The translations under genes were made by a program, and so were the position numbers. Below are positions 10,260-22,558 of a stretch of 64,000 nucleotides of DNA, piece after piece. The notes beneath the pieces are model-generated. The model did no database searches, was not told where the DNA came from, and was given only the letters and a program-made list of their open reading frames with translations. The stretch spans positions 2,153,001 through 2,217,000 of the forward strand of contig NW_027395276.1 in the NCBI RefSeq assembly GCF_027580225.2, read 5' to 3'. How positions within the stretch are numbered: position 1 is the first letter of the stretch; every line of letters begins with the position of its first letter. Source of the DNA: Misgurnus anguillicaudatus (lineage: Eukaryota; Chordata; Actinopteri; Cypriniformes; Cobitidae).

Positions 10260-11645
10260 CTCCTGTGTATTTGGGACCCCCAAACACCAAGAATCAGAGT
10301 ATAAATCTCAACATTTCAAAAATTATGACCTAAACTGGACTTTAAAATGCATTCAATATTCATTTTTAATGGCACATAACCCTGCATTGTAGAATTGCAG
10401 GCATGCCACATTAATAATTTAATTAAAATGCGGTCACAGGTGTGCATATATATCCTAGTTTTAACTTCAACTCTTCTTTCATCTAATATCGGTTACAGTT
10501 TCTTCCAGTCCTGTATTTTATCACTCACCTACAGTACTATTGCTTGTTGCTTATCTGAGTTTTTCACTAGCAGTCGAGTGTCTGCTCTTCATGAGGTTAC
10601 TCAGAGCTTAAGGGCAGCTGTGGATGCAGTTGTCACAGCAACCGTGTTAAAACCAAACCTCATCTTAAGAGTATACATTTGTGCAAAAAGCTGTGTTGTA
10701 AACGCTGCCTTACAAACGTTCCACCAGGCCTAAAAGTACTGTCCAGGCTATATCCTACATAAAAACCTTTCCCCGCTGGAGAAATGCATCGCACTGAAAG
10801 CTATTTACAAACCGTGGACAGCTGGCTTGGCTGCGAACTGACTGAGGTTGTTCATCAAATAGCATATGGTCCTTCTAACTGATGGACATGTTAGACTAAA
10901 TTAAAAACATCTCTACATATGAGCAATTACACTCTTTAAAATTAATGTGGGTTAAAGGTTTTTCACAGTGATGTCACTGACAAAAAAAATCGTGCATCAT
11001 GTAGCATCTTTATTTTTAATAGAACTAAATCTACAGTATTAATCTGCTTTGATAATTAGCTTTGAGAAGCTATTGCAGATTCTACAGAAGTGGAAAAGTA
11101 TAATTCATTTTTCTGGCTTTACTTAATGAAAGAAAACAAGATCCAGAAACTGATCCATATTTTCCTTTCCATCTCTCTTCCCATTCCAAGGTTGGGACAG
11201 GGTCATGTGTCTAGGAGAGCCCATACAAATGCATTATCTCCTGAGATGCTCAGGACAGAAATAGACCACCCCTCTTTACTCTCTCTCCCTTTCTCCTGTG
11301 CCATTTTTGTCTATGGTTGTAGAAGGGATTTGCTTCCCATTGGATCATCCTTATAGGTTGTTTCATGTATCTGGCTCACTGTAGAATGATTAATAAAACA
11401 TTGCATGGGTTTGTCTTCTGTAAAACAGGACACACATGCTTTCTCTTTGGGATGCATACAGGAGGATGAGTCGTGTGATTAATTGGATGGGAAAGGAAAC
11501 ATTTCTCAGGAGATCTGATCCAGATTCCCACGGTCACTTTTCTTACTGAGGTACACTGGACACATTAAAGAATACGCTAGACCAAAAATGGAGCGTTGTA
11601 CAGTAGTTTGTAATAGTATGCCATTCTGCTGTAATAAATTGTGTA
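10260..11645. other. Intergenic stretch, nothing recognised
   Basis: Open frames at 10395-10733 and 11090-11356 show no family resemblance and no splice context that I can identify. No element ends were found in this 1.4 kb. Confidence 0.4.
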
Positions 11646-11650
11646 CAGTA

Positions 11651-11770
11651 TTTCAGCCAAAAAAAATTTGTCATCATTTACTCACCCTCATATTTATCTA
11701 AAATTTAGTTTATTTCTTCTGTTGAACACAAAAGAACATATTTGGATAAATGATGGTAAGCACTTATGAT
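11651..11770 (+). mobile_element. Fragment of a TTAA-type repeat (CATCATTTACTCACCCTCAT)
   Basis: The stretch TTGTCATCATTTACTCACCC followed by TTCTGTTGAACACAAAAGAA is a very common cyprinid interspersed repeat. The opposite orientation and the other end are seen at 14450-14623. Neither copy is complete. Confidence 0.6.
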
Positions 11771-12073
11771 CACATGACAATCACCATTGTTCAGTAAACT
11801 TGTGTGTAATTGTTTCGGACTGAAGGCCGTCAGGTTTGAACAGGAAAAACTGCAATAAAAACTAACAACAAAAAGCTAAATATTAAAAAACATCCTTTGC
11901 ATTTAACTCTACTAACAGAAATGAATGATGTTTATTTGACTTCACAAGGAATATAATAACATTTAAAACAGCTTGTTTGATTTAACTTAATCAAATTATG
12001 ACACCTATTTCCACACAATTAAACTGATTTATATGAACATAAGCCGGGGGGTTGTACTTACAAGTAAAAATTC

Positions 12074-13426
12074 GGTATCACTTTATTTTACAGTATGTGT
12101 ACTTACCTTGTACATATATGGTAAATAAGTTGTACTTACCGACAAATGTGTGGTACTTACTTTTAGGTATCTACATGGTAATTAACTGGTATCATTACTG
12201 TACTTACCAGTGGTACATACTTGGTAGTTATTATGTAACTCTAGATAACTGGGTAATAACAGATACATACTTATAGTGTAGGTATACTGTAACTAACGAG
12301 AAACATTACTGTACTTACAAATAAATGTACAATTTAAATATTTAGTATTTACAGGCAAGTTAGGGTTGATGACAGGTATTTTTAGTGTACATATATGATA
12401 ACTAATATCAAACACTACTGTACTTACAAATTGTATATACACAATAAGTGTGTACTAGTGAATGTACCCAGTAGTTAATACGTATGACAGTCAATGGTTG
12501 GGTTTGCCTCACAGTGACATGTATATGATACCATATCTTAGGTGGTAGGTCCTATGTAATAACTGTGTAAAAAGCAACACTTTATTTTACAGTCCTGTTT
12601 CCATGCAGTTACCATGGACGTACTAGTGAATGTACCCAGTAGTTAATGCGTATGATAGTCAATGGTTGGGTTTGCCGGACAGTGACATGTATATGATGCT
12701 ATATCTTAGGTGGTAGGTCCTATGTAATAACTGTGTAAAAAGCAACACTTTATTTTAGAGTCCTGTTTCCATGCAGTTACCATGGACGTACTAGTGAATG
12801 TACCCAGTAGTTAATGCGTATGATAGTCAATGGTTGGGTTTGCCGGACAGTGACATGTATATGATGCTATATCTTAGGTGGTAGGTCCTATGTAATAACT
12901 GTGTAAAAAGCAACACTTTATTTTAGAGTCCTGTTTCCATGCAGTTACCATGGATGTACTAGTGAATGTATCCAGTAGTTAATGCGTATGATAGTCAATG
13001 GTTGGGTTTGCCGGACGCTTTAACTACTGGGTACATTCACTAGTACACACTTATTGTGTATATACAATTTGTAAGTACGGTAGTGTTTGATATTAGTTAT
13101 CATATATGTACACTATAAATACCTGTCATTTACCATAACTTGCCTGTAAATACTAAATACTTATATTGTACATTATTTGTAAGTACAGTAATGTTTCTTG
13201 TTAGTTACAGTATACCTACACTATAAGTATGTATATGTTATTACCCAGTACTTACCTACAGTTACATGATAACTACCAAGTATGTACTACTGGTAAGTAC
13301 AGTAATGATACCAATTATTTACCATGTAGATACCTAAAAGTAAGTATCATACATTTGTCGGTAAGTACAACTTATTTACCATATATGTACAAGGTAAGTA
13401 CACATACTGTAAAATAAAGTGCAACC
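12074..13426. mobile_element. Foldback DNA element with ~400-bp arms and 8-bp TSD (1353 bp)
   Basis: The left arm (12074-12480) and right arm (about 13020-13426) are inverted copies of each other, dense in GTACTTAC/GTAAGTAC words. The tips are GGTATCACTTTATTTTACAG and the inverse of GGTTGCACTTTATTTTACAG. AAAAATTC flanks both sides exactly (12066-12073 and 13427-13434), so the whole structure moved as one unit with an 8-bp duplication, as in hAT-like elements. The loop holds the 168-bp tandem array. No transposase frame exists. As RNA it would form a very long hairpin. Confidence 0.9.
12452..13019. repeat. 168-bp tandem array, 3.4 units, inside the foldback element
   Basis: Units start at 12452, 12620, 12788 and 12956, exactly 168 bp apart, each opening with GTACTAGTGAATGTA. 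Units two and three are nearly identical. Every full unit contains GCAACACTTTATTTTA, close to the tip of the host element's terminal repeat, so the array is a series of terminus-bearing units. The fourth unit is partial and runs straight into the right arm. Confidence 0.95.
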
Positions 13427-13660
13427 AAAAATTCACTTAAAAGTTCACTTAACTTATTTGAAGGACCACCAGTAATACCACCATCATGGACCCTCAAGGG
13501 TCCCCAGACCCATGCTCTAAATAAATTTTGACAGTAGTACGTGAAACAAGCAAAAGATTGAGCTGGATGTAGTTGTTTAAATATACACATCTTTGTTTAT
13601 TTGCAGCAGGCTGACATCACATATTATTTAAAAAAACACAAAATTAAGATTGAATGAACT

Positions 13661-13663
<3 letters not shown>

Positions 13664-13747
<84 letters not shown>
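13664..13747. repeat. (CT)n microsatellite
   Basis: About 84 bp of CT dinucleotide with one TTT interruption near 13732. Confidence 0.97.
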
Positions 13748-13749
13748 AC

Positions 13750-14178
13750 TCCACAGTAGGTGTTGGTGCTAAATTGAGGTTATTTCTCCTTCTCTTCACA
13801 AGTCTGTAATTATCTCTGTAAATGTTTTTACATCCAACACTTTTCTATGAAGCGGTCAGCACAGAAACTATTCTAAATCCTGAAATCCTGCACACAGTTT
13901 GCCTTTAAACATCCAGGTCACTTGCATGTTAAATGATCAAATGAATAATGAACCTTAAAGATAGACTGCAAACCACAGTGCTTGGGGAACTGTTGGAATT
14001 TGGTATTTGGCCAACTCAAAAAGCTCCCGTCAATGTAATTGAAACTGTTCCCTGATATGACTTGGGATGGTTTGAGTCAGTCTAAATTCCTTGCCTGTTT
14101 TATCATCCACCAGAAAATCTGATCACTTCTCTCCTTAAGATGAAGGAGTCTTTGATGTATCATTTATGTCTGTAACAA
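13750..14178. other. Intergenic stretch, nothing recognised
   Basis: No element ends or coding signal in this stretch after the CT tract. Confidence 0.4.
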
Positions 14179-14179
14179 A

Positions 14180-14424
14180 AGGCCGGTTTCCCAGACAGGG
14201 TTTAGTTTAAACCAGGACTAGGCCTTAGTTAAATTGGGATATTGATCCCATATAATATAATGAATAATTTATGAATAAACATTACTGGTGTGCATCTTAA
14301 AACACAACACTTGCACGATATATTTTAAGATATGTCCAAGCAAGTTGTTTTCGATCAAGACAACACTAACATTTAAGTTGGTTTCAGACTAGGCTTAATC
14401 CCGTTCTGGGAAACCACCCCAAAA
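14180..14424. mobile_element. MITE with GGTTTCCCAGA termini (about 245 bp)
   Basis: The left end GGCCGGTTTCCCAGACAGGG is mirrored by the right end CGTTCTGGGAAACCACCCC. The interior has CTTAAAACACAACACTTGCA. A related left half is at 49170-49320. Target duplication is unclear. Confidence 0.7.
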
Positions 14425-14449
14425 AGTTTAAGTATGAGAACCAATTATT

Positions 14450-14623
14450 TTCATTTATGAAGCACATAGTTGACATAGATACCCAATGACTTACATTTTT
14501 GTCAATGAAGTTAGAAGTCAATGGGTACTCTCAGCTGTGTGCTTACCATTATTTATCCAAATATCTTCTTTTGTGTTCCACTAAAAAAATAAACTCTTAC
14601 AAGTTTTTGCCTGAACTATCCCT
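14450..14623 (-). mobile_element. TTAA-type repeat end (inverse of the 11651 family)
   Basis: ATATCTTCTTTTGTGTTC and the terminal GAACTATCCCT are the reverse orientation of the family seen at 11651-11770. TTAA follows at 14624-14627. The other terminus is missing, so this is a truncated or heavily diverged copy. Confidence 0.55.
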
Positions 14624-14629
14624 TTAACA

Positions 14630-15200
14630 TTGAGCATGTAAATCATTTATCATTACCTTTCATTTTCATGGACTGGTCCACCTGTGCTGGTGCTTTAGAA
14701 GTCCTTGTAATTACATTCATTTGGTATATTCAGCAACCTTCTTACACTTCTGTGCCTAAGTTCATTATTAGCTCTTATGGTCTTCTGCATCTTTATACAG
14801 GTGATTTAATGTGTAACAAAAGCTCAGGGGATGTTTAGGCAGTCATGTGTAAAACTAATTAAGCAAAGTCTGGGATTATGTCGTATGTCTTTAAATGAGA
14901 CTGTGTGTGCATGTGTGTTTGAGAGATAGTGATGTGGTCATTAAAAAATAGGTTTTTAAAGCATTGCTTTTATCAAAAATGTGGCAATTCATCCAATATG
15001 ACTGTTTTAAACAAATGATCATAAACATGCAACATGATTATTAATAGGTTGATTAATGCACTGTACATTACTTTATTTATGGTTGTTATGAACGATTGTA
15101 ATGTGGTAAGAAGTGTTTGTTCATATCTTTATTTATTCCTAATGTCATTCCAGCATCTTTAGCTATAGTCATGGTGAGAACCGGTTCATCCATACAAAAT
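14630..15200. other. Intergenic stretch, nothing recognised
   Basis: No repeat ends or coding signal recognised before the CA tract. Confidence 0.4.
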
Positions 15201-15500
<300 letters not shown>

Positions 15501-15535
15501 ATCCATTTGGGTAGGGATGCTAGGGACATGTCTCT

Positions 15536-15700
15536 ACACACTGTACAATATTTTTTGTTTAATCAATTTATTTTAACTTATTATTATTTATCTTGACTAG
15601 AGATGAGTTGTTATAACTTATAAAATATAGGCTAACTGAAAAATAAGTCATTTTATAAGTTGTAGCAACTCTTGTCAAGATAAAAAAAGTAAGAGCTTGC
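15536..15700. mobile_element. CACTGTA MITE (TTGTTGAATCAAC family), degenerate copy
   Basis: It shares CACTGTA at its start and CTTGACTAGAGATGAGTTGT in its middle with the complete copies at 50459-50711 and 53029-53271. The right terminus is not found. Confidence 0.6.
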
Positions 15701-15704
15701 AGCT

Positions 15705-16435
15705 TGTAGTTGCCAAACTGAATGCTGTGCAAGAAGGAATGCAGCAATTTTGATGCAGGCACTAACAGCAAGGGCCGCATTGCAATGACGTCGAGCTTCA
15801 TGGTAAAAACTACTCCAGCGGAAATCTTTGACTGTTTATGGTGCGCAGTATAATGTGTTCATGATTTGTGTGTAAAAAACTGTGGGTGGAGGTTGTTAAA
15901 AACTCTTATATTTACGTCATAAATCTGGGAAGAAGAAGGCTGTAGTCCAAACTGGTCGTTCTCTGTAGGCTTTGAAAGGGGAATTCTGTTAAAGAAAATA
16001 TATATCGCTTGGCATTGAACTTTAAGCTTTATAATTTTGCAGGCATTATTTATGCTCTAATAGCACACTAACTAAACTTTGAAAAATTGGATCACGAAAA
16101 ATGGACACTTTAATAAATATGACACCTAAGATCAAGTTAATGACATTATTTACATTCTCACCAATGTCAAATTCAAAATTGTCCTTGCACTGAGCCACTC
16201 TGCCACCCAGTCAGAGATCTGAGAGAAATGACAGAGATTAATATTGGATGATTTCTAGACATTCACTTTAATTATCTGTCTACATTCCTCTTTAAAATGA
16301 CAAAGGGACTTTTTTATTATGACAGCTCAATAGGTGCATCCCAGTTCAGGGGCTGATCCTTCTAAGGACGCGAACTTTGAAAGCAAGACTCTGTATTTAA
16401 AGGCAGCAGCCTCTGAAGTCCACAAAGCGAACTAC
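15705..16435. other. Intergenic stretch with a possible MITE start near 16330
   Basis: GTGCATCCCAGTTCAGGGGC at about 16335 resembles a fish MITE end, but no partner is visible; the hAT element at 16442 may have landed in it. Nothing else is recognised. Confidence 0.35.
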
Positions 16436-16441
16436 ATAAAC

Positions 16442-17033
16442 CATGGGTCTTCAACCGGGGGGTCCGCGGCCCCCAGCGGGTCCGTGACGGAACTGCAGGG
16501 GGTCCGCCAAATGATGTTTAACAACAAGCTATTTTTTGCTTAAAACGTAAAATATATGTACAAAACGTTACGTCCCCTTTAAGTTGTGCACGTGCGTGGC
16601 CGCATAGGTTTGAAGGCGCGCGTTCAGTTTAGCCAGCGGACCAAAATAAAATATCTAAAGATTATAAATGTCCACTCAGGAAGCAGCAGTAGTGACAGAA
16701 AAGTAATCATAAAACAGGTAAATCATATGTGTGTCTTTCTTTCAGAATGTCATTTTAGAATCAGTGCGACAAACAAACGGCTGTTTCACGTGGTTCAGTT
16801 TTAAAGCGCTAATTCAACAGGCAAATGACACCACACCGCGTCTGCATTTTAAACTGTGACAAAACTATCGCTCGCATTTAAAAATGAATGAAACGCGCGC
16901 GTGAAAAGGCAGCCTCTCGTACTTTACTGCTTACTTAAATATCTCTGTTTTACACATTTAGTATTAGGGGGTCCCTGCTTCATGCCTCTCTCATCTAAGG
17001 GGTCCCCAACCCAAAAAAGGTTGAAGACCCCTG
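16442..17033. mobile_element. hAT MITE with GGGTCTTCAACC termini (592 bp)
   Basis: The left end CATGGGTCTTCAACC and the right end GGTTGAAGACCCCTG are inverted repeats, with GGGGTCC words inside each end. ACATAAAC flanks both sides exactly (16434-16441 and 17034-17041), matching the nnnTAnnn target pattern described for Buster-type hAT transposases. No transposase frame is present. Confidence 0.93.
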
Positions 17034-17041
17034 ACATAAAC

Positions 17042-17524
17042 TGTGCCTCATAATGCCACAGTAGAACCATTTTGGGCTAAATGCTCGGATGGCTCGAAAC
17101 AGAAAGGTTTATCAGATGTTAAAGGTTTGTCAAAACTAAATAAACTGTTAAAAATAAAGGTGTAGCTTGACCGTAGCACCACCGGTTCTAAAGTGCGGTA
17201 CCCCTATGATCACGAGCCATTGAACCACTTTTAGTGGAGTATATCCCCATAAACAACGTCAGCTGAACTCTCTTCCAAAACATAATTTTTTACTTCAAAC
17301 ACAAATGCTGAATCACTGGCTGCATCTGCGACTGCTGTGCCAGCATCTGTCATCTCTCTCTTTCGCTCTACTGGTCTCTCACAGAACACATTTATTCTTA
17401 CAGGTTTCAGCTTTAAAAATATACTCACTTCACCCTCCCAATCCAGCCACCAAGACTGTCACTGATAAATGAAGACCTGGGACGTTTATGTAGAGCCTGC
17501 TTCTGTTATGATGGCTCACATCTC

Positions 17525-17525
<1 letters not shown>
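17042..17525. other. Intergenic stretch with a short unassigned open frame
   Basis: A 65-codon minus-strand frame (17428-17231) is acidic toward its end but matches nothing I know. GATGTTAAAGGTTTGTC near 17116 may be a scrap of the GAAGAACC-type CACTA MITE. Confidence 0.35.

Positions 17526-17527
<2 letters not shown>

Positions 17528-17570
<43 letters not shown>
17528..17570. repeat. (GA)n microsatellite
   Basis: Pure GA dinucleotide tract of about 43 bp. Confidence 0.96.
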
Positions 17571-17572
<2 letters not shown>

Positions 17573-17681
17573 GCTTATCTTAGCAGTAGAGGGCAGTACT
17601 TGGTTAGTATTTCTCTAATGTTTTATAAATGCAAGTGAGGAAGCTTTAGAATTTTATAAATAACCTTTAAAATCTGATTAA

Positions 17682-18187
17682 AGGGGCCATGGCACAAGAC
17701 TGTTTTAAGATGTCAAATCAATCTTTACTGTCCTCAGAGCACATATGTGAAGTTTTAGCTCAAAATATCATATAACTAATTTATCATAGCATGTTAAAAT
17801 TGCCAATTTGTAGGTGTGTGCAAAAATGTGCCGTTTTGGGTGTGTCCTTTAACATGCAAATGAGCTGATTAAATGCATACACTGATCACAATGATGGTGG
17901 TTTGTTGCAATTAAAACTCAATTGTGCTTTTCTCTGCACTAAATGGCAGTGCTGTGGTTGGATAGTGCAGATTAAGGGGTGGTATTATTATAATAAGAGC
18001 TCCTTATGACATCATAAGGAGAGCCAAATTTCAACGACCTATTTTTTCACGTGCTTGTAGAGAATGGTTTACCAAAACTAAGTTACTGGGTTGATCTTTT
18101 TCACATTTTCTAGGTTGATAGAAGCACTGGGGACCCAATCATAGCACTTAAACATGGAAAAAGTCAGATTTTCATGCCATGGCCCCT
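17682..18187 (-). mobile_element. TTAA MITE, AGGGGCCATGGCA copy (506 bp)
   Basis: The termini AGGGGCCATGGCA and TGCCATGGCCCCT are inverted repeats, with TTAA at 17678-17681 and 18188-18191. Interior words (CACTGATCACAATGATGGTG, CACTGGGGACCCAATCA) are the reverse complement of words in 32012-32466 and 47662-48180, so these are three copies of one diverged family. No coding capacity. Confidence 0.9.
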
Positions 18188-18191
18188 TTAA

Positions 18192-18340
18192 CATTTCTGT
18201 TTCACAAAAAAATAAGGTACATTTTAGTGGGGAAATGTTCTTTCGAAATGATTCTTTGTTTGAACCTTTGAATGCATGGTTCCTTGGGGAACTAAAAACG
18301 GGATCATCGTGAAGAACCTTTTATACAGTAGCACCTTAAA
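18192..18340. mobile_element. Degenerate GAAGAACC-type CACTA MITE
   Basis: Scattered words (AATAAGGTACATTTTAG, GGTTCCTTGGGGAAC, GTGAAGAACCTTTTA) recall a very common cyprinid MITE in which AAGAACC is repeated. Termini are eroded. Confidence 0.4.
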
Positions 18341-18652
18341 TTTACTATATAATTTAAATAACATGTATGTTCACTTCATTATTTAAAAAAAAAATTGTGC
18401 CATCATAATCTTCATCCCTTTCTCAAAACGATCTCTCTTTACTTCTGGTCACAATGTATGGTGGGTGGGCAAGGCCTGGAAAAGGATTACAGCGATAAGC
18501 AAACAGGAACATGAACCAACTTCCAACAATGCAATTAATTCTCAATAGACGAATTCAAGTCCCGCACTACCTTTTTTTCATTTCAGAAGCCTTTTCACTC
18601 AAATATAGGTCACAATGGGAAATAAGACAACCGCTACTTCCGTTTTGTAGAC

Positions 18653-18929
18653 CAGTGGTTCTCAAACTTTTTCTGCATGCGGCCCCCCTTGTGTATGGTG
18701 CATTCCTTCGCGCCCCCCCCAAAGAAAATTTATGACAAAAAACTGTTCTAAAATTTAACATTTTAATTAAACAAAACATATTAAGTTATACAAAGTAGTG
18801 CTGTTGGTTTTAATTTCACAGAATTCATGATAAATTAATGTATTTTATAAAATGTCATAAAACTGGGGCCCCTCTGGCACCATCTCGCGGACCCCCTGGG
18901 GGCCCCGGACCCCAGTTTGAGAACCACTG
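18653..18929. mobile_element. hAT MITE with CAGTGGTTCTCAAAC termini (277 bp)
   Basis: CAGTGGTTCTCAAAC at the left is the inverse of GTTTGAGAACCACTG at the right. TTGTAGAC is duplicated exactly (18645-18652 and 18930-18937) and fits the Buster-type nnnTAnnn target pattern. C-rich runs sit just inside both ends. No coding capacity. Confidence 0.95.
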
Positions 18930-18939
18930 TTGTAGACAA

Positions 18940-20455
18940 TCGCTACTTTCATGTTTTTCTAGGTTTTAACCTATAATAAAACCCAATAATTGCAGATTAT
19001 TTGGAAAACATGCTAACTTCTTAACTCTGGTTATCTAAAAAACAATGCTGTAGCCAGTTATTCACTTTTTAGAATGCTTGTTTCATTGCAAAATGTCTGT
19101 TTCAGCTTTGGTCTGTGTGATCCTGCCCACTGCCAGTTTACCCAGTTTCGACAGATCGATTGCCAGTTATCACGGTTGCTTAAATGAGACCGCATGCGAC
19201 CTCGGGAGGACGCGCCCTCCCAAATGAGCCATAGATTGAGTTAAAAAAACAATCCATGAGCAGGTTTGTATAATTTGCAGACAACAAAAAAACATTGCAA
19301 AAATAAAAATGAGCAGATGAGCTCCCTTTGTGTCTGCCAACCCAAGAGGGGGGCAGTGATGAAACTCTCCAATATTTTAAATTTAGACTGTGGTACCAAG
19401 TTCAACCACTAGAAGTCACACACACATTCTCAATAAATAAATAAATAAATAAAATGCGCAGTAAGTCACGTTGGATAAAACGTCAAATTTCAAATTTATA
19501 TGAAATCCAGCACTTTTAAATGCTGCCCCAACTAACTTTTTTGGCACATAAATCTTACTGTCTGTGGTGAAATATCAGGAATGTCTTTTCATCCAACTTT
19601 TATCCAACTTTTATCCAAAACAACCTACAAAAAAGTGCAAAGTCAAGCTTCAGATGACTGTACCTGCCCAATGTGTAGACAGACAGACAGAAAGATAATA
19701 TGATGCCAAACACATCATATTTTATGCCACAGTAAAAAGTCTTGCGATGCTGGACTAGGCTGATCTGAATTTGTGTGATAGCCCAGGACTTTTTTAGACA
19801 AGGAGAAGATTTCCCTTACATCAGGGTTGTGGGTCAACTTCAGCCCAGGTGTTTTTCCACACACCTGCTGTGGGTTACACGCTCCCTCTGTAAGCATCTG
19901 CGTTACAGTAGTTGTCCTGTGATTGATTCGGTGGGTTGTGACTCCTGCAGTCAGCTGTGTTTTCTACAGAGGAACATCTCCCTGATCTAAGGCCCTACCG
20001 TTCTTTCCCGGGGAACCTAAAGAGCACATCACACATTATCAGTCACGTGGAAGGCAGCAGCTGTTTAGAAGACATATCCTTAAACAAAGCCTCAAAAACA
20101 ATGAATCTGTATGCATTCTGCAGTTATTAAAATATTTTTTGGGATTATGTTGTGTCTGTAAGCAATAGTTTGCAGCTGGTGAGGGCCAGACAACAGGGGG
20201 AAACTGTGTTATATGCAAATAATAAAATGCAAATTACAGCTTTCTCCGTGTAAAGGTTGATCAGCATATTTATTGCTAATCCTAAATATGCATGATAATA
20301 GCATAGAAAATTGCTGGGATGTTTTAACCCACAATTAGGTCATTAGGACCTTTTAGGGTATAGCGTCCCAGTGCCACTTTTGTACCTTATTTTTGGGAGT
20401 CTAAGTAATAGCAAAAGGTTTTTTTTACCTGTGGATGTATAGTAAAATTTCATTT
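18940..20455. other. Intergenic stretch with an (AATA)n tract
   Basis: Contains a short AATA run at about 19433-19453 and an AGAC run near 19676-19691. No element ends or coding character were recognised over this 1.5 kb. Confidence 0.4.
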
Positions 20456-20836
20456 AAAGGAACGTTCTTAGACATTTTCGCTGTTAGCTGGGAAAGCTTT
20501 TCTCCTTTCCAGTTACGTGTTTGATAGCAGTTTTAACATTACGCCAACATTAAAAGTGTCCAGTTTCTTTTATTTTAAGAACGTTTCTTGGTTTTCTGAA
20601 CTTTAGAGTAATGTTACATTCTATCATTTTCAAACATTTTGTTTTACTACTCTTACAATGTTTAAAAAAACTGTTTTCTATATTCACTGTTTTGCTTATG
20701 TAAATGATAAGGAAACATTGCATTTTATTATTTAAAAAATGTTATAAAACATCATTTCTGTGTTCTGTAAAAATATTGCTGTAGAAAACACAATTCACTT
20801 ATTAGGCTTAGATATTAATGTTTTGTTTAATTTAAA

Positions 20837-21347
20837 GCATAGACTGTAAAAAAAGATGGACGACGCAACGTCGCCTCCCTCCATTGTAATGAATTGAAGC
20901 AAAAAATGTCCGACCATGGTTGCCGCCATGTTACGTAAAAACGTCAGTTTGGAACCAAGGCATGCGCAGAAGGAATCGTCCGTGGAGCCAGAGGCGGAGC
21001 CGCGGTATCAAACTTCCGCCCACACGCTCCCGCGACCAATTCAACCACGCCAATCACAACGACACGCCTCGTTACTATAGCATCAAATTACTAGCTAAAA
21101 TAAAACTTATAACAAAAATTAACACTTGAACATATCAGCGTTATAACAACTGCTTGAAAGGACCAAAACCATCTTTTGGAAACTTTTATTAGAAATGTAA
21201 ATATTTCTTTATTTAGAGCAGATTCTCATTCGTTTGAATAGAGAGGGCGGGGTTTATGACTTGTACTGCAGCCAGCCACCAGGGGGCTATCAAAGAGCCA
21301 ACGGCTTCACTATTCAAGACGTATGAGGCACACCCGATTTACAGTCA
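20837..21347. mobile_element. MITE with GACTGTAAA termini nested in copy 2
   Basis: It begins CATAGACTGTAAAAAAAGAT and ends GATTTACAGTC, short inverted repeats. It interrupts a match to copy 1 between TTTAAAG and TATTATGG, which places both edges within a few bases. The interior is CpG-rich. Exact target duplication is not resolved. Confidence 0.7.
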
Positions 21348-21448
21348 CTATTATGGTGATCAGTGTTTGTTTTAGTTGGACACTTGACCCTTGACGTTTT
21401 TCCATCCTTGCATTAACTTTGTATGTATAAAGTTCACATGAAAACAAG

Positions 21449-22558
21449 TAGGCGCGATAATGACTATATCGACTTATAGAGCGATAGGTGAACATGACGT
21501 CGGTAGTTTTTTGGAGGCAATAAATGTTTACATGTGTGTTTGTTTGCAAAAATTATTTATATCATTAGCATTTTAGACAATCACGATTGCCTCTGTTATT
21601 TCTGCCTCCTGTCTGTCTCAGAAGAGTGGACGCACACGTGCGCACATGTGGACCCTGAGTTTCGCATGCACACACACACACACACACACAGAGAGAAAGA
21701 GAAAGAGCGGAAAGTGACAGGCGAAGAGAAAGTTACTCAAGCTGAAAGACGTGAGGAGAGGAAATTAACATAAACAAGCCAGCATCTCTACTCGGAGACG
21801 ATGAAAATGGCTATACAAATTAAAAGTCATCTGAAACATGACCATAACATCCAGTGTTTAGATCTGAGGTGTAGATAATATTATAAACATGGCTGCACGT
21901 AATGGCGCAAAAGCTACTCATAGATGCAATCAGAGTAAACACTCGTCTAAAGCAATTAACCCTGTGAAGCTGGGATTTATACCGAACAATCAATTAGCTC
22001 TTTAAAATTGAAATGCATATTTTATCATTTTTTATATTTGAAATATTTCGAATATTATTTTTTCTTACATTCCAATTTTATATTAAAGGCGCTTTAAGGG
22101 AATTCACACGTTTTAGACCATAAAAATACAGCAAGCATCTCCTCACTATCTGCTTGCTGCCTGTCCGCTGATCAAACTGTAAAAAACGCGATCTCTGTAG
22201 ACAGCCCAGGCTCCACAAACTGCAATAAAAACAAAGTGGCCAAACCTACAAACAGAAACCATAACAAAGTGTTCCAGCCAATAAACGACAAGAAGGATTT
22301 GAGGGTGGGGGTTGTAACAGTTCAAACATCAACAAAAAGTGACGTCGCACAGATTAGCTTATAGAGCGCCTTTGATATTTCATATTTTTCATCTTAATAT
22401 TCTTAAAAATCAAAGTTGTGTTCTTAGACAGGTTGCTCTTGTATTATTATGCTATTTTATTGTCCTATCTAATCAGTGACATGGTCATAAAATCGATTAT
22501 CGCCATTTTTCTGGGGCAATTAACCGACCTATGAAAAGTAGCTATCGTGACAGGCCTA
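21449..22558. mobile_element. hAT element nested in copy 2 (1110 bp)
   Basis: The left end TAGGCGCGATAATGACTATA and the right end GCTATCGTGACAGGCCTA are diverged inverted repeats of the TAGGCCTGTCACGATA type. Flanks AAAACAAG and AAAACAAA agree at 7 of 8 bases. A short (CA)n lies inside at 21669-21690. No transposase frame remains. It landed in an already present repeat and so is younger than that repeat. Confidence 0.75.
21669..21690. repeat. (CA)n microsatellite inside the hAT element
   Basis: Short CA run followed by GAGAGAAAGAGAAAGAG purine-rich sequence. Confidence 0.9.

Noticed and set aside
10395..10733. 112-codon frame as a possible small gene
   Set aside because: No motif or family resemblance and no transcription or splice signals that could be supported.
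12452..13019. 168-bp repeats considered as a centromeric satellite
   Set aside because: Only 3.4 units lie inside a transposon with an exact target duplication, so this is local to the element.
12052..13417. Tyr/Thr-rich open frames in the GTACTTAC-rich sequence
   Set aside because: They come from the repeated words of the foldback element arms.
17231..17428. 65-codon minus-strand frame with an acidic C-terminal part
   Set aside because: It looks slightly protein-like, but has no family resemblance, no supporting splice context and is short enough to occur by chance.
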